A stretch of 64,000 bases of DNA. Origin: Brachionus manjavacas. Taxonomy: Eukaryota; Rotifera; Eurotatoria; Ploima; Brachionidae. The notes below the pieces were generated by a model. It ran no database searches and was not told the origin of the DNA. It saw only the letters and a program-made list of their open reading frames with translations. Shown piece after piece: positions 1 through 10,682 of the stretch. The first letter of the stretch is position 1; each line of letters begins with the position of its first letter. A program made the translations under genes and the position numbers. The stretch spans positions 3,415,501 to 3,479,500 of the forward strand of contig JAHQIY010000007.1 in assembly GCA_019054805.1 (NCBI GenBank), read 5' to 3'.

Positions 1-65
1 ATAATTTAAAAAAAATAAATTTTAAATTTTTACCATCAATTATTTTTGGATCTAAATTTTTGTAG

Positions 66-718
66 GAATAAAGTCATATTTAAAATTAATTTTAAGATTG
101 ATGGAGTTTTTTGAGGAGAAGTTTGAGCCTGTTTTGTTGGACGCTGAAAACTTTAGTCCGCGAAGGCCGAGCAAAAAGGCCAAGACTTACAATCAAGCCA
201 AACTTAAAGAATTTCGTTTGCGTGCCAAAAAAGCTGCTCTTTGTCAAAGACAGCAAAGGAGTGCAAGAGAGAGTGCCAAGATCAAGAGAATGGTTTATTC
301 GCGCAGCTCAAGTACATCTATGATGAACGACGATGCCCAGTACATTTCATCGAACACAGACAAATACAACATAAACAACATCCTAATACCTAACGAACTG
401 ATCAGCAATCAAAAAATATCTTCTATTCCCGCTCACAAAATCACTACTCCTGGCTGGCGAATCATCGAAATTGAGCCCCTTTGTGACGGTCCAAAGCCTG
501 ATGAAGAACTGGACGACACCTCTATTTTAGTCAGACATAAAATTATTGAAATGAAAGAAAAAATAAACTTTTCAAATATAAAAAATTCACTTGATACCCC
601 TCTTAAAGATAGTGAATCCACTTTGCCTAGCAATGGATCAAATAGAAATTTAGAATGGCCTGTACGAAATTTTCCTCTGAGTGACCAAGACTATAAGGCA
701 ATGATTGATGAAAGATAA
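66..718 (+). CDS. KANSL1: KANSL1/NSL1 family protein, C-terminal exon (PEHE domain), 5' part outside window
   Basis: The 3' terminal exon of the KANSL1 (NSL1) scaffold subunit of the NSL histone acetyltransferase complex, whose C-terminal PEHE region binds the MOF/KAT8 acetyltransferase in the nucleus. The frame is open from a splice acceptor (AG at 64-65) to TAA at 716-718. The ATG at 101 could be used, but the frame is open upstream of it and the family is far longer, so I treat this as an internal/last exon and the gene as cut by the window edge. Visible in order: a basic Lys/Arg-rich stretch (about residues 20-65 from the ATG), the motif YNINNILIP, PGWRIIEIEPL (PEHE core), an acidic patch with RHKIIEMKEK, and a final WPVRNFPL motif. 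The order and spacing of these four match the KANSL1 C-terminus better than MSL1. It is convergent with PITHD1. Identity is from family knowledge; no alignment was run. Confidence 0.8.
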
Positions 719-1322
719 AACCGCGAATCAACTAGTGTTGTTTCTCTTGAGCTTCCTGGTACTTAGACAAATCTCGAGCTAAAAGTTTGAATTTGTTCAC
801 AGATTACTCGTTGTCTATTTAATGGTTATTCGGATGACTTTATTAATAGAGAAAAAAAACAGTCATTAAAAAAGTGTTTAGATGTTTTTTTGAATTGTAA
901 ATAATTTTAAATCTAATTTGTATCAAGTCCGTATATTAAACTTTTGTTTTTTTTGGAATATTATTTTTTCACTTTAGACCGGTTAACTAAAAGTCATGAT
1001 AATTTTCCCATTTTTTTGCTGTATTTTCGATTAAGAATAAAACCGGTACTCGGGTCTTTTTGCGTCGAGTAAAGACTCGAGTAAAATTAAATCTTTTCTT
1101 TCTCTTTCCAAAGAATGATTTTCTTTTTTTTTAGATGTTTAGTTAATTTGTTTTTTTAGACCTTTATTCTTTAATTTTAAAGCTAATATTGCTGGTTTTG
1201 AATTATTAATTATATTTTAAAAAATAAAAAAAAATTTAAAAATAAAAACTTAAAAGCTTAAAAATTTTTTTTTTCAATTTTGAAATCCGAAATCGTGACT
1301 AAAATTTGCAAAGCTTACTTTT
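719..1322. other. intergenic region between convergent KANSL1 and PITHD1
   Basis: AT-rich spacer between two genes pointing at each other, so it should hold both 3' UTRs. I see homopolymer T and A runs and AATAAA-like signals near 1036, but no supported gene, RNA or transposon. Confidence 0.6.
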
Positions 1323-4023
1323 TTAAGAAACATTCTGAAAGAACGACTCTGTAATGTTCGTTTTATGATCGGCCGGATTAGGTTTAGCCTCGTAATTAGT
1401 GATTACTACTTGTTGTCGTAATCCCTGAACCATAATTTAAATCTTTTAATTAATTAAAATATTAGAACATAACTTACCGCCAGGAATTCTCCCTTGAGGC
1501 CGATATAATAGACCGTAGTTTGAACATCATTATCATTTGCGTAATTTCTAGGCACATAAACAGATAAATGACTGACAGAAGAAAATTTCACCATCCTTGA
1601 CATTTATTTTATTCTTAATGCTTTTTTATCTTTATCAAGGAATACTTTAGCGGATAAGCAACAATTCCTTCGGGATCCTTTACCAATTCAATCTCTTGAT
1701 CACACTCAATTCCTACATCGTCAAAAGTCATAAATGGCTTGTTTTTAAATCTTAATTTAGACTATCATTAAAATGTTGAATAAAATAATTCGTGAAACTA
1801 AAAAATTTCGAATCATTTAAAAATGATTTTAGAAAAAAAAATATTTTGAACATATGTCGATGAATAGCTTCACCAGCAAGATATGAATGAGTATTAAATA
1901 AAAATAGAAAGAGTTTATAATACATCAAAAATTTGATTCACACTTACAAAAGAAAAGTTTGATTTTAAAATGATGAAAAACGCATAAAGTAAATTATTTT
2001 ATTTTTTTTTCATAAATCTTTAAAAATTTGATATCAGATTTTTCTTCTAATAAAATTACTAAAAATTTTTTTTTCCTGAAGTACTTGGTGTTTTCTTGAT
2101 TATTACCAAAGTTAACAAAACTTCTATATAATTTTTGTAGTTTTCTCGTTGAATAAGCTTTAAAAATTTAATGAAGAACTTTCCTTTAAAAATACATGAA
2201 CTATGGTTTATCTAACAAAATGAAAGAAAAAACGGGGTCCTAGGCGCAGCCCTTGTTTAGGAGTAGAGATTAATTATGAGTGAGGAGGTGTCTCAATCAA
2301 TTTTATTTAAATTTGCATATAAGATTACATAGTGGGAATAGTAATACATGGATATATATGATATGACTTGCATTAAGTACATAAAAGTGAGAAGGAAATG
2401 AATATTTTAAAAAGCTAAGGGATGCATAAAGTTTATCCTTTATCTTGGAGTCAAAATTTTTTAAAATTTTTTAACATTTGAACGGATTCAATATTTTTTA
2501 AATTTTTGCCCCAAGTGGTTTTTACAGAGCTCATTGACAATAAATCGAAATATTTAATTAAAAAATGAAAAAATTGTATTCTTGAATAATCTTTTTAGCC
2601 GTTTAAATCGAAAGAAACTAAAGAATTTTATTTTAAAAATATAATTTTAATTAACCACCTTTATAACGCTATACTGCGCATATGTCAGGCTTCACTTGGA
2701 CCACAGGTCCACATTTAGGTACCACAGGTCCAAGTACCTACCAATTGCGCCCAGCGTGAAAATTTCTTCACAAATCGTGTAATTAGAGGGTGGAACAGTC
2801 TACCTGAGACAGTAATCGGTGCTTCGACTGTAAACCGATTCAAGAACAGGCTCGATGCATGGAAATATTCCGGACTTGGGGGAATTTGAGTGAGGTTGTG
2901 AAGTTTAAGGGTACTAAACTTTTTAGGAAGATTGTGTAACGGATTGTTTGTAGTGAAAACGATGATTTTTTTTGTTTTTTTTTATAATTTACAGATTGTG
3001 CTTATAATGAAAAAGAAAACTATTGAAAACTTTGTATATGTAACTAGATTTCAATGTATCCAGCTACCATAGATGTCTTCCTTGTAAGACATCTCCGCAA
3101 GCATGCTTGCCGTAGCTTATTTTATTATTATTATTATTATTTCATAAAATAGTATCTTATAATGCAATTATTCAAAGGGATTTAAAGTTTTATTATGGTT
3201 AGGTTTGGGGTAAAATGGATAATTTTTTGTCAAAATAGAGTGAGTTCCTATTTACCGCCTAAAATAATCCTTTTAGATGTATCGACTAAAAAACTATTGT
3301 ATTAAATATCTTTTTTTAATTAAAATTTAAAATTGCTAATTTAATCGAATTTCAGAAAATTAGCCAAAATAATATACTAAATCTTCAAAATTTGTCACCC
3401 CTTTAACACACTTAAGCTTTATCATATCTTACTGCATATTTCTTTTCATTTGATATTTTTTTTTAATAAAAATATTAATTCGTTGTTAAACTTACAGTTT
3501 TATGTTGTAAGGATGAGATTCATTATTTTCGCCGATTAGAACTATGCTCTTTATTTTCACAGTTCCAGAAAATCTAATTTAAAAAAAATAAAATATTTTC
3601 ATTTATTGATCTGATTAAATACTAATTTATAGGATATATAAATATATCCTATAGGATTTAGTTTTAATCTGATAGAATGCGATAAAAATATCAAGAGGTT
3701 TAGAACATTTTAAATTTTAAAAAGTTTGAAAATAAACTTTACGGTATGTTAAATAAAAGTTCTTGGTCAACATCACTTTTGACGTTCTAAATATTTTAAA
3801 ATTTGCTATAAAAATGCATATTTTTTTGAAATAAAATTACATGCTCTCTTATAAGTCGATCTTCCCAAGATCTGAAAACTTTTTTACACGAACCATCTGT
3901 TTCTTCGTTTAAACACTGCACATTATCCAAATCAATCTTGCTAAATAAGTTCCACTCTTCACTCTGGTCATTAGCTGATTGATGATCACAATTTTCTTTA
4001 TTACAATTATGACGGAAAGCCAT
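1323..4023 (-). CDS. PITHD1: PITH domain-containing protein 1, complete, six exons
   Basis: A small cytosolic/nuclear PITH-fold protein (the fold is shared with the C-terminus of thioredoxin-like TXNL1) linked to proteasome association. Exons in transcript order: 4023-3841, 3786-3743, 3573-3496, 1750-1646, 1595-1478, 1434 region ending at stop (1424-1323). All junctions are GT-AG and in phase, giving 209 residues, close to the usual length of about 211. Family signatures: DNVQCLNEE and FRSWEDR in exon 1, QELLFNIP in exon 2, SHPYNIKL in exon 3, PFMTFDD in exon 4, SVSHLSVY and YYIGLKGEF in exon 5, ITNYEAKPNPADH in exon 6. The start is the ATG at 4023-4021; an in-frame TTG further upstream is not needed. 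A candidate splice acceptor (ATCAG) ends 1 nt before this ATG. Four introns are 50-54 or 169 nt; the third is about 1.75 kb and carries a LINE fragment. ERAL1 ends only 132 nt upstream on the same strand. Confidence 0.93.
2758..3142 (+). mobile_element. 5'-truncated non-LTR retrotransposon (LINE) 3' end inside PITHD1 intron 3
   Basis: An open frame 2758-2889 encodes a typical LINE ORF2 C-terminus: ENFFTNRVIRGWNSLPE, then FKNRLDAW, then stop. About 170 nt of 3' UTR follows, then a structured segment (3062-3117) and an (ATT)n tail at 3120-3141. Only the last 3% or so of an element is present, so it is a dead copy. It lies antisense to PITHD1. The motif is common to CR1/Jockey-like clades; the clade cannot be fixed from this fragment. 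Confidence 0.8.
3062..3141 (+). repeat. LINE 3' tail, three-way-junction fold plus (ATT)n, copy 1
   Basis: Three nested or adjacent perfect stems can be drawn: outer AGCTAC (3062-3067) with GTAGCT (3112-3117); stem 1 AGATGTCTT (3071-3079) with AAGACATCT (3086-3094); stem 2 GCAAGC (3097-3102) with GCTTGC (3105-3110). The ATT microsatellite starts right after the outer stem. Other copies are at 12.87, 13.08 and 24.24 kb. Confidence 0.75.
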
Positions 4024-4155
4024 TCTGATTTTAACCAACAAAAAAGTTTATAAAAAAATAATAATAATCTCTTGAAACTAACTGGGCTTTATTACAGTTA
4101 GTATTTTAATTAAATTATTTTTTTAACGTTTTTGACTTTATTTACATTTATTAAT

Positions 4156-6376
4156 TTATTTCTTCGGGCGATCGATTACTATTAATTTAAGCTTGACTTC
4201 ACAATGAAATGTGTTCGCTATCTCTTGTCTTGCTTGCTCACGAACAGTTCTTAATTTGCTTCCATTATTTTGAAACAAAACACCCTTTCAGAAAAAATTC
4301 AAAATTTAATTTTCTAATTAAAACTTTTTTAAACTATACCATGTGCCTTCGAAGATTGAATTTTTTTTCACCTGGTACCAAATTAATTATTATATTTAGA
4401 CAATCATTTTCATCGACTTCCCAATAGGCTGTTTCAATTCCAATTTCATATGGAACCTCATTGTCATAGTTTTCTAGCAGTTTTTCTCTCACACACATCT
4501 CAGCTATATCCTGTGGCATTTGATCTGTTACCAAGCTACGGCTAAATACCCACTCGCCTGGCCTAGCCCGAGAATACAAATAGCGCTTTAGTTCGTCAAT
4601 TCCTTCATCATTTTTGGCTGATACCATGAATACTTGGTTGAAGTAGGGCCAATGTGATTTTTCGCGGACCAAAACTGCCAGAGCTGATAATTTTTTGTAA
4701 TAAAGATGCCAATCCGTAGTTTTCAAAAGGTCTTTTTTGAATTCAATTGGCGATATGTCTTCAATGCGTCTCAAAACTGGAGAGCTTTCGTCGACTGGAC
4801 TCGACTGTACGATTGAGTTTATCAATGCTAAGTCAGGATTCTGAGTTGATAAATTTTTTGGATTCAAATTTTCTGGTAAAATTTCTCCCTTTAATTTTTC
4901 AATAGAGATTCTATTGCCTTCCGGTACCAATTCCTGCTCCTTCTGGTCATTGTCGACCACAATTTTGTCTTTGTTTTTTATTAAAAAATCCTCACATTGC
5001 CTCAATTCTTCTAATAGATCAAGAATTTTTTTGTTTTGTTTGGTATCCTTGAGCTGGATGTTCATCTTTTCAGCTGTCTTCAAGAACAAATTCTCATAAT
5101 CAATGTCTCTTAACAATTTACCAGACATTTTGGACTTTTTAGACTTATCTTTGCTCAAAAATTCTTTTCCATTAAGTCGTCCTCCGGTCAAATCAGCTAC
5201 CAAGTCAAGTAGAATGCTTTTGTTTTTAAGTTTATCAATTTTGTTCAAGACTAAAATTGACTCTTTTTCTGGATTTGCAAACAAACACTTGAGAATTTCT
5301 TTATCAATTCGATTGCGTGAATACTCATCGGATACATCGTGCACAATACACACTAGATCTGCTTCCCATAAACTCGAGTGTGGGTCGACAATAAATTGAC
5401 GATCTAGATTAAATCTAAATTTGCGGTTAATTTCATGTTCCAAAATAAATTTTTTTTCAAAAACTATTGCCTACAATGACTGATGATTCAGATCAACTAA
5501 AATAAAATAAATTCTTACTTTTTTTGCTTTTTATAAGACAGAAGTCCCGGCGTATCAAGGATAAGCTTAAATTAAAAAAATATTTTAAATTTTTAAAATT
5601 AAATCTTAATTTAAAAAAAAATAAAAAAATTATTATAATTTTTTCTCTTAACTTTGCAACAGATAGCAAATAAAATAAATAAAACTAGAAAACTTATTGT
5701 AATTGATTAAAAATTATTTAATTTTAAATAATAAGATATTTTCAAAAAATATTGATCAACCGCGTTAAAAAACACTCCAAATTTTAAAATAAGATTTATC
5801 TAAAAAAAATTTTTAATCCGCGTCAATCAATTTTTGTTTTAATTCTTAAAATTCTAATTCAATCTTTTTTTTATTTGATCTTTGACAATTATACAAAAAA
5901 GTTTAGTTACCAATTGAGTTTCATCATCAGTTATTACACCTGTAACTCTATTTTTTGTCGTATTGATTCGACTTGAAACAGAACTTATCTAAACAAGAAA
6001 TTAATTTACAAAAAAAAACCTGGACAAAAAATTACTCTTCTGCGCATTATTCTATTGACTATCGTGCTTTTTCCAGAATTTGGTACTCCAAGAATACTTA
6101 TTTTCAATATTTTTGAATTTTCTGGCATTTCAGGCTGCCTAACATACAATAGTTCTTGCTCAGCTATTAAACAAAAACTAAATAATATTTTATCATCCAA
6201 AAAAAAATTGGTGATATCTGACCTGTGGTACGTCCTATGGTAGGTTTAGAGGTGTCAATTGTTGGGTGAACTATCTTGTCTAATTGATTATTAAATGTTG
6301 ATGATGAATAACTTTTTGACATTTTGCTCCATATTTTTTTTACTGAGTAAATTTTGAAAAAATCTAAAGATTTCAT
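4156..6376 (-). CDS. ERAL1: mitochondrial GTPase ERAL1 (Era-like 12S rRNA chaperone), six exons
   Basis: An Era-family GTPase that binds mitochondrial small-subunit rRNA during ribosome assembly. Exons: 6376-6223, 6163-6036, 5988-5911, 5565-5519, 5470-4340, 4284-4156. The N-terminus is short, Lys/Ser/Thr-rich and fits a mitochondrial presequence. G1 is GVPNSGKST (residues about 77-85); G2 lies in NRVTGVITDDETQL; G3 is DTPG; G4 is NKID; the G5-like motif is SAK. The last exon gives the KH domain, with a weak GxxG (QNNG). Oddities: about 205 residues separate NKID from SAK, filled by a charged, probably disordered insertion, much longer than in bacterial Era. The exon 4 to exon 5 junction is out of phase by one base at a run of seven A, so either that run is miscounted or the acceptor differs. 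The stop lies 132 nt upstream of PITHD1. Confidence 0.9.
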
Positions 6377-8100
6377 ATCTTTTCGGGGGTAGCTAAAATT
6401 AATTAATCTTAATTTAATTTTGAAATTTTTAAAATTAAGTATTTAATTTATTCTTAATTACAAAATAAAAAAAAACTTTGTAGATCGAGTTTTTTAATTC
6501 TGTTGGGTTATTTATTTCAGAGAATTGGTGTTTATGTTTGCTATTCAATACATGTTAAGAATTTTTTTTTTGCAAGCTTAAGTCAATGTGAAGTTAATTG
6601 TGAAAATGGCAATAAAAATGAAAAGATTTATTTTTTTTAAATTTATTTTGGTAAATTTTGTTTTATATATTTTATATAATAAAAGATAATTCAGCATTTT
6701 TTTAAAATTTTATTCTGAATAAAAATAAAATAAAATTTAATCAAAAAAATTTTTAATCTAAATTAATCTAAAGCAATCTGGCTATTGATTAATAAATAGT
6801 AGTGCGTGGATTTATCCACAGTCGGTAATCTAGTAACTTCCAGTTATGAAAGCAAAAATTAACTGGAAGTTACTTAGTAATTCCTGAATGAGTAAGAATT
6901 TATCAATAATTAAAAATAAGCTATTATAAAAAGGGAAAGCTTTAAAAATAAAAAATGTTTGTTAAATAGAGAGATAGGTACTATAAACCGATTGGTACCA
7001 TTTTCAGCAATCATTTGTCGAATTGCGCTTTTAACTTATCTTTTCTATTCCTTTTTCAACAATAAAATTTGGTAATAAATTCAACTCGATTTGAGAAAAA
7101 TGAATTCTTGCTAAATGTGAAACTCACTGATCTAACTTTTCAAATGTCGAAGCCGCAGGTCCATCTATTTCAGCGTTTGGCTTGAAGCTTGGTCTATAAT
7201 ATATTCCAGATGAACAATTTGAAAGCTTAAATTTTGGTTTCTTTAAATAATAATAAAATAGAACTCAAATTAATTGTAAATTTTTAGCAAAAGTTTAATT
7301 AAAAATGACAAAAGTATAGTTCATTTTGAAGTTTAACTTGACCGATGAAATTTTAAAATATCATGTGTTTGGGCGCGTTCAATATCTAACTATTAAAATT
7401 CAAACAAGCCAATTTTTAAATTTTTAATTTTAAGCTTGATTTATGAACTAATTCGGTGTTTACACTCCTTTCTTTACGCTTGACCAAAATCCGAATTAAA
7501 AAATTACAAAGTTTCTCTGATTATATTAAAATAAAATTCAACTATCATTTAATACCATAGTTGAGTCTAATTCAAATGAAGTCAGAACATTATTTTAAAA
7601 TAATTTCTATTTTAGAGGAATTTTTTTAAAATAATTTTTTTAATTAAGTTTCGAAAATCAAACCTCATCTGACTAAAGAAAAATATCAAATAAATTTTGG
7701 TCCTGAGGCCATTTTTGGACTTAAAAACTTTTTGTTAATTTCTGCTTAGAAAAAATTAAAATTTTCCGAATTAAATCTTTTTCAGAATGAATTTCAATAG
7801 ATCTTTTTTAAATCAAGCTTTCATAAGTCACAAGTTAAAGCCGAAATTGAAAATTTAAGTAATTTCTTGACTGGGCTTAAAATGTCACTTAAAAGCAATT
7901 CTTTAAAAATGAAAACGATAATTGAATTTTTTTATGCAAAAAAAAAATTATTTTATTTTTGAATATTTTTGAGTTTACATAAATTTTACTAAAACCCAAA
8001 TTTTACGCACTATACTTAAGTTATACACGTAAAATTAATAAAATTTAAATATATTTTTGAATTTTCTAAACACATCATCATCATTTACTCAAACTTCAAA
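6377..8100. other. intergenic region upstream of ERAL1 and TBL2
   Basis: A divergent promoter region between ERAL1 (-) and TBL2 (+). It contains a perfect 15-bp inverted repeat (6832-6846 with 6860-6874, 13-nt loop) with TAACTTCCAGTTA at its core, and two possible minus-strand exons described separately. The rest (7250-8100) is AT-rich, with nothing I can support. Confidence 0.5.
6910..7240 (-). CDS. possible 3' exons of an unidentified gene
   Basis: Two candidate exons: 7240-7128 (acceptor TTTAAAG, donor GTGAGT) and 7027-6910 (stop at 6910-6912). They join in phase through a 100-nt intron. The first exon reads SGIYYRPSFKPNAEIDGPAA with balanced codons, unlike the AT-rich noise around it; the second includes AIRQMIAENGTNRFIVP. 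I do not recognise the family, and no upstream exon or start was found between 7.25 and 8.1 kb. It could also be a decayed gene. Confidence 0.35.
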
Positions 8101-9969
8101 ATGATCGATGCTACTCAATTAGCTTTTACAATAGCATTAGCTACTGTTATTCTCCTTGTTTATATATTTTTTAAAATTATTGCAAAACCAGAACCTGATA
8201 TTCAAGCCAAACCTGAAAAAGAAGGTAATAATCTTAAAACTTAAAGTTGAGAAAAATTTCTTGAAAAATATTAAGATGAAGAAGAAGAAGCAGTAAAACA
8301 ATCTAAAAAAACCAAAGAGAAAAAAATTAATCTGAAAAGTGTCCCCAAAAATAAAGAGACCACATTCAGGCATGACTGGTTGTCAACATGCTTGAAAGCT
8401 CATAGCGATACAATTACCGGTATTGATTTTAGTTCGAACGGAAAATATCTTTTATCTTGCGGGAATGGTATTTTATAATAAAATAAAATTTATATAGTTC
8501 TTTTTTGAATTAAATTGAATATAAAGATCGAGCTGTATTTTTATGGTCAACTAAAGAATTCGAAATGCACCAGCATAGGTAATATACTTTAAGAATATTT
8601 TTTGTTATTTCGGTGAATTTTTAAAGAAATTTTCGATGCAATGTTGAATTTGACCATGCAGTTAAGATTAGATTTAGTCCCGATTCCAAGTAGCTTTTCA
8701 ATTGATTTTAAGCTTCATTTTAAAAAAAATAACTAGATCATTTATTGCCGGACTTGGAAATGCAAACACCGTCAAAGCATTCAAAATCTTGAAAAAAGAA
8801 GATTCAACTATTCAAATAGTTTCGGCTAATATGGAAGATTTTCCCCAAGTAATTGAGACTTTTTTTCATTTAAGTAATTTTTATTTATTTATTTTGTAAA
8901 TTAGAAACATAAAACAAATCTAATTAATATTGGAATTTCATGTAATGCAAAGTACATTATGACTTGTAGTAAAGACACAACTTTCAATGTGTGGAACTTG
9001 AAGGGTAAATTTAAAAAAAAATAATCTTGTGCCTAAATTTTATTTCTAAGGCGATTTGCTTGCAAATATTGATACAGTCCTCGGAAATAATAACTATGCT
9101 TGTATTTCACCATGTGGGAGATTTATTGGAGTCTGCGGTATATCAAAATTTATATCAATTTTCTAGTTTAATTATTATTTGACAAGGCTTCACCCCTGAT
9201 GTTAAAATATGGGAAGTGGTTTTTGATAAAACCGATAATTTCAAGGAAGTTCGAAGGGCTTTTGAACTTAAAGGTCATTCAGCGGGTATCTATTGTTTTG
9301 CTTTCAATTCAGACTCATCCCGGTAATTGAAAAAAAATTTGTAAAATTTAAAAATTCAAAATTAAATTAAAAGTATGGTGAGTGTGTCAAAAGACAAAAC
9401 TTGGCGTCTATGGGACACGAAAAGTATTCAATTTGTTTGCTTATAAAGTTTATTTTGGTTTAACTTTGAACTAAGTTGATTATGAAAGAGGACAAGATGC
9501 TAGTTTACTTTTGACTGTTCCACTAGAACAAAAAGGACCAAGTCTTATTGCTATATCTCCCGATTCGTACAGTGTCGCTGTGACAGTAAATACAAGTCTT
9601 TTTTTTTTCAATGGTCTCACAGGCCAATGTGATGAAGCTATTGACAATGTTTTCAATAGTATATAAATTCTAGAAGTTATCAACACTTTGAATTAAAATT
9701 TTTTTACAAGATTCTATTTGCGAGATTTCATTCAGTAATGATAATAACTATCTAGCAGTTGCAGGTGACCGTCACGTTAAAATATTCAGGAATATCACTG
9801 GACACAAGACAGCCATCCAAGACTTGGAATCACAGCTAAAGACAGTAAAGACCCAAAGTGGAAAGGAAAGAATCGAACAACTCATAGAGCTACACAGGTA
9901 AAAGCTTTTAAATAAAAATTTAAATTATTAATACTAAAGATATTTTGTTGATGCAGAAAATTCATCTAA
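8101..9969 (+). CDS. TBL2: transducin beta-like protein 2, ER-anchored WD-repeat protein, 12 exons
   Basis: TBL2 is an ER membrane WD40 protein that in mammals associates with PERK during ER stress. Exons: 8101-8224, 8276-8467, 8527-8578, 8627-8689, 8737-8848, 8905-9004, 9051-9137, 9187-9322, 9374-9423, 9476-9658, 9711-9897, 9957-9969. All are GT-AG and phase-consistent, giving 432 residues (usual about 447). The N-terminus has one membrane segment (ALATVILLVYIFFKII, about residues 11-26), then an acidic/basic linker. WD-type blades follow: HSDTITGIDFS, DRAVFLW, DHAVKIRFSPDSK, KDTTFNVWNLKG, DVKIWEV, GHSAGIYCFAF, KDKTWRLWDT, AGDRHVKIF. The end (GHKTAIQDLESQL, then ERIEQLIELHR) matches the TBL2 C-terminal helix. 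Introns are 45-70 nt. The start is the first ATG before the membrane segment. Confidence 0.93.
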
Positions 9970-10682
9970 ATTGAAAGCCGAAATTAGTGTATTTGGCGAA
10001 AAGCTTCTATCTAATCATTATTTATTTGGTTTAAATGATTTTAAAAATAAATTAATTTGAAAAAATATTTTTTTATTATTCATCGATGTCTGGATAAAAA
10101 TTTTAAATTGATTTAAATTGTAGGATGAGAGATCATAAAAATCGCTCTAGTAATTACTTTAGTAGATTAAACTTTTGCTATAAATTCATTTGAAAAATTC
10201 CATTAATGGACCTGCATTTGAGTGGTTGTCCAGCTGAAATTTTTTTTCTAATTAATTAATATTACACAACGCACAAAAATAATTAAGAACTTGTTTTTAT
10301 TTGTAATTATATTTCTGCTCTATCTTACTCAGGCTAAGCTCGACTATTTTTCAAATTGTTCTCAATTTTTTTATTTAATTATTTTGAAAAAAGCTTTTGT
10401 CAAGCTTGGATGCTTTTTCATTATGATGAGAATTAAAACTAAAACCACCACACATAGTCTTAATTTTGTTATTTTTTCATTTGGTGACTTTTTTAAAATA
10501 ATTATTTTTCGTTCATACTAAAATTTAAAATTGCAGTCTAATAAGCTTTTTTCCACAAATTGGTTTATTAAAATTCCGGCCATGATGAAAACAACTTTTA
10601 TGTTGGATGCTATTTTTCCAGAAAAAAAAACAACTTTCCAATATAAATAACATTTGACTTTTAATTTTTTAATAGAGAAAAA
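9970..10682. other. intergenic region
   Basis: AT-rich spacer between two same-strand genes. A short hydrophobic open frame at 10291-10521 has a biased composition (F, L, I, K) expected of AT-rich noise. No supported feature is seen. Confidence 0.5.

Noticed and set aside
3062-3117. Hammerhead ribozyme in the LINE tail
   Set aside because: The conserved CUGAUGA and GAAA core elements of hammerheads are not present around the three-way junction.
10291-10521. Hydrophobic 76-residue frame resembling a signal peptide or membrane protein
   Set aside because: Composition (F, L, I, K) is what T-rich noise gives; no splice partner and no motif.
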